Part shown: positions 55,871 to 64,000 of the stretch, piece by piece
Layout of the letters: each line of letters starts with the position of its first letter
Position numbering within the stretch: the stretch's first letter is position 1
DNA from: Isoetes taiwanensis
Taxonomy: Eukaryota; Streptophyta; Lycopodiopsida; Isoetales; Isoetaceae
Assembly: GCA_021234155.1 (NCBI GenBank)
Contig: JAJEKV010000274.1
Span: forward strand, 124,001-188,000
DNA: 64,000 bases
Direction: 5' to 3'
The notes under the pieces: generated by a model
The model's input: only the letters and a program-made list of their open reading frames with translations
Database searches by the model: none
Told to the model about the DNA's origin: nothing
Made by a program: the position numbers and the translations under genes

Positions 55871-57815
55871 TAAGTTGTGCTTTTTGTATTGTGCTTTTTG
55901 TGTTGTTTCCATAAGCCAATGTTTATAATCCAGAGGTTAGAAAGTAATATAGGGCAGCTCAATTTCTGTACATAGTTATTTGGGGTCATGCTCACTTTTT
56001 GCGACTCCAATTTTGCAATCCTAGAATCCTGCAGTGATATTTTTCTCTTTCTCATTTGTAATTTTCTAAACTTTGGGTTATGAGATTGAGATAGCCAAAG
56101 AGGGTACTTGGAGTTATTTTGGGCGCAATTTTAGATTATCTTAAGGTAGATTTGCTTCTTAGATGCGTATGCTCACGTTTAATGATGTGTGATAGCCAAC
56201 CACGGATGTTTGCGATGATTAAATCTAGTTAAATCTATCTTGCTTCGGGGAAATGCATTATCGTTTTGGACATCATAGTTTAGTTGCTCAAGTATAATCA
56301 ATTAATATAACCAAACTGATGTAGATCATAGCTTGAACTTCTTGTACACTTCTATTATTGATGCTAATAATAGTGGAAATCAGAAGAAGAGAATGGAAGA
56401 AAGACCCTATAAAGCCATGCACCTCTTCTTAGAAGTAAAATTAGTCTACGATAGAATTTCTGCAGTACATCCTCACAATAATGCTCGAGAATTTGCGAGC
56501 CAAATCAAAATAGTTTAAACAAAATTCAGCAATACATCCTCAAAATAATGCTCAGAGTCTTGGTGTGGGCAAGCGAGAATAATTTAGAGCCTTACATTTG
56601 TGATACATGCCCAACATGTTTTTTTTTTTTAATTTCAACGAATCACTTGCTTTGTAGCGACCACCTTTGGGGCCGAGGTTTGAAACCGGATATGGATGCA
56701 CATGTTTGGGAACCGGATTCTCATGTCAACATGCCTTTAAACTTTAAACCCTTCGTCCTTGTAGTCATAAAATAACCAATGAAAAAAGCAGAGAAAATAA
56801 AATGCTCAAACTTTCTACGGATAACACAAATGATTAGATTCTCACTTAATTAGAAAGGTCCTTTAGCATGAAAAATGGCATTTAAGCTGGAGTGCGAGAA
56901 CATGGTCGACAAGAATATTCTATATTCATCGCTTCTTCAAGCGCCCATGAGTCGGACCGCATTAAAAGCGAGGAAAAAATGACATGTGCAGCAAAGAAAG
57001 AACATCTTGGAACGATTCGACCCAAGAAGGGGACTCTCATTCTGTTTTGTTCAATCAAGGAAATAGGTAAGGATCGTATCGGGTTGTTTGTCTTCGTGAT
57101 AAAAAGCGAGAGATGTTGCACACGTTTAACCGATTGCCGGATGCCTTGTACAATCACATGATGACATGCATGTCCTATCCATATAAAATTTGAAAGAGAT
57201 ACAAAGGACTTTTTATAAGGCGAGCAACTAACTGTATGCGTAACAACAAGTAGCAATTTTAATGTCATGTTATGTCTGGCATGACGTAAAAATGACATAG
57301 TGTAGCCAAAAACATTTACAACCCTTGTTGATGTCCTTGCATGTAAGTCAATATAAAAGAAAGATTAATTTTCACCAATCCATGTCTTAGAATCCATTTT
57401 TGACTCTTGCCTAACATTTATAGAATGCAATTTTTCCATCAATAGCACATTGTTTTCTCCAATCTACACCACATGAGAAGGCCCTCACAAAGCCACTAAA
57501 ACTATGCTTTTTGGCGTTAGGACTAAGATTGCCAAGCTTTGCAACTAAGAGTAACCAGTGTCATGCTCCCTCTTTTTGTAAGAAGAATCACGAGTAAGGC
57601 CAGAAAACGGCCTTGGCTTACCTCAGCCTCAGCCTCAGCCTGTTAATATTAGTAGGCATGGAAATTAAAGAGAGATGAAGGTAAAATATCATGCAGGGCA
57701 TTCACCTTAAGATTCTCAGGATTGAGCCGTTTACTTAAATGGCCCTGCACCTTTTATCCTGAAATTGATTTACGATTCTTGCAAATGGTTAACCTGCATA
57801 AAACAACAGATGCAA
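55871..57815. other. No gene recognised
   Basis: Only short frames, among them 56882-57298 (minus) and 56892-57161 (plus), which overlap and match nothing. A short (AGCCTC)n run lies at about 57622-57640. Confidence 0.4.
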
Positions 57816-57844
57816 CTAAGGCACTTTAAATGCATCATGCAAGA

Positions 57845-58400
57845 AGATATTACCTGACGATTTCAAATGCACAAAAACATCACGACTCCAACTAATGGAA
57901 TCGCGTGCTATCACTTTCGGATTCGAACTGGAACCATCGAAAGCGATCCTTCCATTATGCAGATCCTCTAACCTTGCCAAATCCAAAAATTTTCTGTTTT
58001 CGCTTGATGATCTCTCGCCTAACCGCGCAGTTGCTTGCATGAGCAACTAAAATAGGTCTCACCATAAAATACTACTAAACCCTAACTGCGCCCGGTTGTT
58101 CTTATGATTATCAGCATTGCTCTTCTTATGATTCCTTGCTAAACCTGCCACGATCCTCCGAGCTACCATAATGGGCCTGGCCAAAACCAAACCAAATAAA
58201 AATGGCAGGGATAAATCCCAAAACGCCCATAGTGGAGCAAGATCCGTTGCTTGCGGGTTGAGGGCCCAAAGAGGCCGGTCCTGGCGAGCCATGAGAGCCG
58301 GCTTAGGGATTAGATGCGGGAGGTGCGGGGTAGCCTCGCTCCCTTCGCCGCCATGGATCTTTGCTGCAATCGTCGCCGCCTCAGGCCGCCGCCCTCGCTA
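57845..58400 (-). CDS. Candidate first exon(s) of a host gene, unknown product
   Basis: The GC-rich block at 58250-58400 reads on the minus strand GCTAGGGTTAGCGAGGG and then ATGGCGGCGAAGGG, a plant-like 5' region with an ACCCTA (telo-box-like) motif. An exon-like stretch (about 58046-57856) encodes RLEDLHNGRIAFDGSSSNP and ends HLKSSG at a good donor (TCAG/GTAATA). How the pieces join is unclear and no family is recognised. Confidence 0.35.
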
Positions 58401-58904
58401 ACCCTAGCAAAAAAAAAACCCAAGTTATCTTAAGAATATGACGTGGCATCATCTCCTCCATTGGCTTGATCAAATCTGGAGCGTCCAAATTAGGGCTGGG
58501 TCCAACACTTACACTATAACATTATAATATAAGATAATAAATGGCCGGCATGTTTGCATGTTATGAACCAGAGGGACGTAGTGGTATAAGACCAATGGAG
58601 CACACACCGAAGCTCAACTAGTAATGGAAATGCTCTATATGGTAATGTGCCCTTTAAATGAAGAGAAGTACCAGCTTCTGTATGATTATGATGGTTACAA
58701 TTCTCAAACTCAAATTCATTTTATAAAATCCATAATATGCGTACAAGAGAATCGTCAAACTTCAGCATTTACAATTCTCAAATTCAAGTTCGTCTTATCA
58801 AATCTATAATATGTGTACAAGCCTGTTTTCTGGACAAAGCACAGAATATATGAGTGAGTACATGAGTACAAGCTTGTTATTTACAAAAAGCACAGAATAC
58901 AAGC

Positions 58905-59610
58905 CATAGAATCAGCAAACTTCAGCATCTGCTACTAGTAGTTCTATAATTTGAACAGTTTGCATATCAAAAACGGAAACATTTGTGTGATAAGAGCAAG
59001 GATTGTATCTGCCGCAGACGTTTCTCCTCCCACTATATACCTCTGCCATATTCTTTGTTTTCAATGCAGATGGAGGCAATGCCTTTGCCTGCAAAAATAA
59101 CATTCTAAACAAGAAAAACCAATTATTTACTTGTGCCGGTGTTACCTCAGTCTGCCCTTTTCCGTCAATTTTACCGATCACTACAATTGCTGCCATGAAC
59201 CCTAAAATACAAGCATGTGTTCATGCCAGTTTTGTCCATTGACAGATTTGTGCTGTTAAGTTTGCCCTAACCAATTCGAAATGGGCTGCCTTCACAAGTG
59301 TAGAGATACTTTCGGAGATGTGGCTCCATCATAAATCATAAAAAAGACACCAACAACATCATCCTGCATAAAAGTATCGTCAGATGCATTCAAACAAAGA
59401 AACGGCACATTCCAAAACAATACATGTGCCTGATTTGTACCTGCTTTTCTCTGGAGATAAAGAAAGCCAGCCTGCCGATCAAGCTGTCCGGATTTGTCCG
59501 GATTTGCACATCCAGCACAACCATGAGAAGAAGGCTTAGGGCATCCACCTACAGCCCACAAAATCCCATGTTGAGAATCCACAAAATCTTCACGCTGCTT
59601 CAATTTTTTT
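58905..59610 (-). CDS. Candidate host exons, unknown product
   Basis: Minus-strand open stretches at 59603-59292 (contains GILWAVGGCPKPSSHGCAGC, then AGFLYLQRKAG and a FWNVPFLCLNASDD segment) and about 59090-58912 (after an acceptor TTTTTGCAG, KALPPSALKTKNMAEVYSGR) look like exons. They lie upstream of the candidate at 57.8-58.4 kb, but a gene running through both is not shown. No family recognised. Confidence 0.3.
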
Positions 59611-59824
59611 ATGTAAATAGAAGGGCAGGCAGAAGGCAGAAGGTTGGGCAGTGGTAGAATATGGCTACATATTGGATGCGCCTATTTCTGCCCTGCTAGC
59701 AAATCCGGAACCCTAATTGTGGAATCCTTTGTACATCGTTTCCTTCTAGAATCACTATTGCCATGGTTCTATTGCCAATATTGAAACCTAATATGCCGTC
59801 ACTAAAAAAAACATGCAAACACTA

Positions 59825-60005
59825 AAACACCCACAACCACACAATTTTCCCTCTTCTTTAAAATCAATGGCTAAAAATGGGTTGCACTCTAGAAATACTA
59901 TTTAGTACATGCACGTGAATACATCATCCAAATCATAGGAAAACCTTAATGAAAAGTGTACAAAAAACCCCCAAAAAAACCCTGTTATTATGCTACATAT
60001 TCTAA
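59825..60005. repeat. Dispersed repeat shared with 13270-13475
   Basis: Same orientation and order of shared words as in the copy at 13.3 kb, ending CCCTGTTATTATGCTACATATTCT. Confidence 0.6.
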
Positions 60006-60129
60006 ACGAGGTGCACATTGATTACCACAGTCGTCGAATTCATCGATCCTACGACCCAGATCGTATGTTGGGGCCTCTGGGCACCTCTCGTTTTGCTTAT
60101 AGTCATTTATGATTGGAGGCACCTACGAT

Positions 60130-60700
60130 TTTGAAATATGAAATACGATTTCGCCCAAGGTTTTGAGGGAATATCGAATCTCTATATGGCTTTGCCTAAG
60201 ATTTTAGAATATGAAATACGAGGGTTCGAACCTCTACCCAAATAACTCAATGTCCTAATATGACTACTTTAACCAATGTACCCAGTGAGGTAATGTGATT
60301 ATTTTTTATCTTGAATCTATGCTTTTTTTTATAACAACCTATTCAATTGTTTTTGGGATGGTTTCAGGAATTGTTATTTCTACATCCATATCAAATCCCC
60401 CTGGAACCCCTACGATTTCGCCTAAGGTTTTGAGGGAATATCGAACCTCTATACGGCTTTGCCTAAGATTTTAGTATATGAAATACGGGGATTCGAACCT
60501 CTACCAAAGTAACTCAATGTCCTAATAAGACTACTTTAGTCAATGTACCCAGTGAGCTAATGTGATTATTTTTTATCTTGAATCTATGTTTTTTTTTATA
60601 ACAACCTATTCAATTGTTTTAGGGATATATAGTCTATGGTTTCAGGAATTTTTATTTTTACATCCATATCAAATCCCCTTGTTGCTATATATTCTAAAAT
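60130..60700 (-). mobile_element. tRNA-derived SINE copies 2 and 3 in tandem
   Basis: Two units (about 60130-60410 and 60420-60690) carry on the minus strand TAGCTCACTGGGTACATTG, about 45 bases later GGTTCGAATCCCCGTAT (copy 3) or GGTTCGAACCCTCGTAT (copy 2), and the same tail as copy 1. GTTCGAATC fits the Pol III B box. Confidence 0.8.
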
Positions 60701-60740
60701 AATAATGAGTGAAGGGCTTGATGTGCTTTGAGAAGGACGC

Positions 60741-61074
60741 TGTTGGGGTGGTCACCACACTCACCACTCACCACACTCACCACTATTGAGGTGGTATAGG
60801 AGATCGTATACTGTATATGGAGTGATATATGCATATGCACGCGTGCAGGATATTTGCACGTATGCATTGTGATGTGCAGGGGGGATTATCATCACTGTGT
60901 TATATGAGCAGAGAGAGGAGAACAGGGAGACGGTGTATTGAGAGAGAGTATTTTACTTGATCTAGCTATGGAGAGGATGATTCTTTGTGTTGTGCATTGT
61001 GAAGATCTGATAGATTGAGCTTGGATTGTTGGGTTTTTCATCCTTCTTGCAAGGTTAGAGTTCAGGCTCTAACA
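60741..61074 (+). repeat. 5' LTR of the gypsy element
   Basis: 334 bp from TGTTGGGGTGG to GGCTCTAACA (TG..CA with short inverted ends). It is followed by ATTTGGCGACC, a primer-site context usual in plant gypsy elements. (CACCACTCACCACACT)-like words lie near its start. The partner LTR is outside, so the 5-bp duplication (GACGC on the left?) is untested. Confidence 0.82.
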
Positions 61075-61077
61075 ATT

Positions 61078-61095
61078 TGGCGACCATGGTGCTCG
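61078..61095 (+). promoter_or_regulatory. Primer-binding site of the gypsy element
   Basis: TGGCGACCATGGTGCTCG follows the LTR end by three bases and would pair with the 3' end (..CGCCA) of a tRNA. Which tRNA cannot be told here. Confidence 0.7.
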
Positions 61096-61264
61096 ACAAA
61101 CCATTGATTGGCAAGAATTTCCATTGGAAAAGGAGCTGTTACCATTGGTATTGGTGATCGTCGGTAAAGAATGACACCATTGAGGAAGGAGCAATTTTTT
61201 GGGTGAAGGGGATTTTGCCATAATTGATTTGTAGGGTACAATTTGACAAAGGGAGCATAGTTTT

Positions 61265-63500
61265 ATGCCCAAGAGAAGTAAGAAGGATATACCACCAAGC
61301 TCCATCGTAACAAGAAGGGGACCAGTGACTCAATCTTTGGACTAAAAATTGCATCAAGATTCAATTTTGTTTTTAGATTTGGGAGCAGATCTGGGGTCTA
61401 ATTCTCAGATCCATGAGGTTTTGATTCCATTTACTGATCTAGAAGGCAATCCAATTTCGGTTTTCAAATTGAAGGGAGATTCAATTTCATTTTTCCAATT
61501 TCAAAAAACCCAAGAAGAGGCAAGATGGCTGTATTACCACCTATGGTATGGGATTTTCAAACAATGGGGATTCTAAAGTTTGATGATCTGGTAGATCGGG
61601 ATCCTTTGAATCGTATTGTGAAGTTTGAGAGGTATCGGCAATGTAAATTACCGGCTGGTGATTATTTGCTTTGGTTTCATAGTTCTTTGCAAGATTCAGT
61701 GGAGGAATGGGCACAAACTCAGCCAGATACCATGACATATCAGGAATTAAAGGAAACTTTCATTGCTAATTATCAAGAAGTTCATGGTAAGGATAAGACT
61801 ATGGAAAGGTGGACCAATTTCACACAAAAGGAAGATGAACATCAATTAGAGAGTATAATTAGATGTATATTGCGGTTCTCAAAGCCGTGGTTCATTGGAA
61901 GATTGCAAGGAGTGATAACATGGATATTCAATAGTATGTGAAGAGGCTGAAACGAGCTATTGCTCATAAGGTGAAGGCCAAACAACCTACAACATTACTA
62001 GAGGCACAAAAGTATGCTCTCAAGGCTGAAGATAAGCTGGGATACATTCATGAAGTTGCTGCTCCAGAGCATAAAACAGAGGATATTGCAGCCAAGATTT
62101 CTAATCTTACAATTGGTGAGAAGCCAAGGGAGGTGCAGTTTATTACTTGTGACTATTGTGGGTCTATTGGACATTCTGATACTACATGTAGATTGCTGAA
62201 ATTATGCTCAAGATGACAAATAAAGGGCCATAATGATCAAGAATATAGGGAGAAGAGATTCTTTGAGAGGGCCAATCCGGTATTTGCTGTTATGCAACAC
62301 CACCTATTCGTATTCAACCAATGCAAGCAGCACCTATCATACCACAAGTTCCAATGATGCCACAAGCTCCAATTGCCCAACAAGCTCCAATGAGTTCCAC
62401 ACAAATGGTGCAGCCAAAACAGGGATGGTATCCAAGTAAGGCTCATTTATATTGCAAGTTATGTGATAAATTCAAGCATGATGAGAGTACTTGTTGGAAA
62501 ATTCATGGGAAAAAGGAATGGGCAACCAACAAGTATCCACCAAGGCAGCAAGTGTTTGAATCAGTACCTCTTCCTAATAATGATGTTCGCATTCAAGATG
62601 CAAAGTACATTGATAATCCTCAAGTTAAGGCTCTTATTGAGGAGCTTAAGAAACAAGAGAAGGCAAAATCAGTAGTAAATTATGGATTTGTTGAGGTAGA
62701 CAGTGACCCATTTCAACAAGAAAAAGAGATTGGAGAAGTAAATGCGGTTACAAGATCACACAAGGTGGTGCAAGGACCAAGAGCAGTGCCAATTGCAGAG
62801 AAGACTAAGACCTCTTTTCCAAAGGCTTTGAAGGGACAAGCTTTGAAGGTATCAGCACCTAAGAAGGTGCAATTCAATGTGCTGCCCACAGAACAGTTTC
62901 AGTCTATGGAAGAAAATCAGCCCATAGTGATGCCTTCTATGGTGGATGAGGAAATTCAAAATGAAGATGATGTGATCAGCCAAGTTTTGGCCACTGAAGT
63001 TACACTTACTCTTGAGCAATTGATGCATTATTCTCCAAATTTGTTGCAAGAGTTAGGGGGAAGAACAAAATTAGAAATTTCAGTCCAACAAATCATCTCA
63101 AGTGATACCAATAAGAGTAGAATGGAGCCACCAGCCCGGCAATCCAAGGATCCAGGGCCATTTCTTTGTGATGTGAGTATTAATGGATATTTAATCAAAG
63201 ACGCCAACATAGATACCGGCAGCGAAGTGAATGTAATGCCTTACCAGTGAAGTTACCACATAATGCTTCAAGTTGGATTGAAAATGATGGAACCGACAAC
63301 TATGATGCTCAAAGCATTCAATCAAATGAAGGTGCAGCCTATGGGAGTCATAAGAAATGTCTTATGCAAGGTCTATGAGGTGGAAACAATCTTGGATTTC
63401 ATGGTTTTGAAATTTCCAGAGAGTGTGCATGCTGAAACTTATACTTTGTTGCTGAGCCGTACGTGGTTAGATGCCGTACAAGCTGAGACTTCATAGAGGA
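61265..63500 (+). pseudogene. Gypsy gag and protease, broken
   Basis: A start MPKRSKKDIPPSS (61265) meets a TAA at 61340. Shifts follow near 61540 and 61940 and between 62216 and 62321. The gag core (KFERYRQCKLPAGDYLLWF, EWAQTQPDTMTYQELKETF) is followed by two CX2CX4HX4C knuckles (CDYCGSIGHSDTTC at about 62150 and CKLCDKFKHDESTC at about 62457), a Gln/Pro-rich stretch and the protease (DVSINGYLIKDANIDTGSE, catalytic DTGS near 63215). A TGA at 63248 and a TAG at 63494 interrupt one continuing frame. Confidence 0.88.
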
Positions 63501-63508
63501 AGCGTGAA

Positions 63509-64000
63509 ATGAACATCTTTCAAGGGGAACACAAGGTTACTATAGATCATCCTCTGAAATCAGCAAAAGGTACCTTTCTTTGCAATCCTTCTTTGAGCAG
63601 CCCGCAGTTAGAAATCAACAAAGAAAATGCTATGGTGTCAGGGCAGCAAGGTCTTAGTTGCTTTCATGTCTTGGAAGTGGGTGACAAGGAAGATAAGACT
63701 TTGTACAAGTGGTTAAAAGGTACCCAAATTTCAGAAATATGTCATTTACAGCAGCAAGTTACAGATAAGTATAACCAAAGACTTGAAAGTATTGGTGAAG
63801 GTGAGTTACAAGAGACTCTTGTAAACATGCAGGAGGAGTCCATTCAAAGACCCATTGGTGAGACTTTATTTCAGCAAGGTATTGATCAAGATCAAGTAGA
63901 GATGTTGATTTTGACATCAAGCATGGATGGAATAAACAGAAATCAGCCCACTATGGAAGGACAAATTTATTTTGATGGTGCATTCTCGAAACTCAAGAAT
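63509..64000 (+). CDS. Gypsy polyprotein continuing to the window edge, RNase-H-like start?
   Basis: The same frame reopens at MNIFQGEHKVTIDHPLKSA and stays open for 164 codons to the last base. Most is an acidic, Gln-rich linker (LQQQVTDKYNQRLESIGEG). It ends in GQIYFDGAFSKLKN, which resembles the first strand of archaeal-type RNase H domains of plant gypsy elements (YFDGA). That is an odd place for it, before any reverse transcriptase. It may equally be chance or an internal deletion. Confidence 0.5.
   Translation, partial: MNIFQGEHKVTIDHPLKSAKGTFLCNPSLSSPQLEINKENAMVSGQQGLSCFHVLEVGDKEDKTLYKWLKGTQISEICHLQQQVTDKYNQRLESIGEGELQETLVNMQEESIQRPIGETLFQQGIDQDQVEMLILTSSMDGINRNQPTMEGQIYFDGAFSKLKN

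Larger units (their letters stand above)
60741..64000 (+). mobile_element. 5' half of a Ty3/gypsy retrotransposon, cut by the window edge
   Basis: Order: LTR (60741-61074), primer site, gag with two zinc knuckles, aspartic protease, and the start of a further domain at the edge. Reverse transcriptase is not reached. Gag is broken by shifts and stops. Confidence 0.9.

Overview
The window looks like nuclear DNA of a land plant with a large, repeat-rich genome. The signs are GT-AG introns, relics of PLS-type pentatricopeptide (PPR) genes, Ty1/copia and Ty3/gypsy elements, a non-autonomous LTR element primed by initiator-Met tRNA, tRNA-derived SINEs, and (ATTCT)n microsatellites. A seed-free plant such as a fern is my best guess, but that is inference and no species is recognised. 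Only four coding models look open: a two-exon FCP1/NIF-like HAD protein (5727-6702, minus), a two-exon protein of unknown function (17988-18519, plus), an unknown ORF at 36533-37123 (plus) and a single-exon protein kinase (43441-44511, plus). Nearly everything else is mobile DNA or its debris.

The main structure is a stack of nested DNA transposons whose borders can be read to the base. Element A2 (17759-38491, 20,733 bp) has inverted ends starting GGGTAAAA, is flanked by a 4-bp duplication GAAA, and sits just after the primer-binding site of an older LTR retrotransposon. An uninterrupted relative of that target lies at about 40500-41700, so the empty site is present in the same window. A2 holds a tandem array of a tRNA-like (SINE-like) unit. 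The array is interrupted by element B (21599-35280, 13,682 bp, CACTA-like, 3-bp duplication TCT). B holds element C (28764-32604, 3,841 bp, 4-bp duplication ATAG) and a 321-bp miniature element (27932-28252, duplication AATT) whose ends resemble those of A2. The last 2.9 kb of A2 recurs in inverse orientation at the left edge of the window (element A1, 1 to at least 4575). A1 keeps a decayed DDE-type transposase gene.

Two unrelated families of short palindromes are the most unusual feature. Copies close to CTATGCGCGCATAG occur only inside element C, in two groups within 1.35 kb of its two ends, like subterminal transposase-binding sites. Copies close to CACGCCAGGCGTG occur between 6.4 and 10.2 kb, next to the exons of a minus-strand gene block beside the A1 transposase: four fill the single 211-bp intron of the HAD gene, and about a dozen lie in an inferred intron further upstream. 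The A1 side also carries a Ulp1-like (C48) protease relic and a multi-exon gene of unknown function with a DGQHS motif. These could be cargo of a large element, but A1's right end was not found.

Right of A2 are the empty-site retrotransposon fragment (40.5-41.7 kb), the kinase, a decayed gene of the DUF7869-like DDE type (46.3-48.6 kb, minus), a LINE ORF1 relic (49.1-50.4 kb, minus), a 5'-truncated Ty1/copia element (50.5-53.7 kb), SINE and foldback elements, a second PPR relic (55.2-55.9 kb, minus), candidate host exons on the minus strand (57.8-59.6 kb), and the 5' half of a Ty3/gypsy element running off the right edge (60741-64000).
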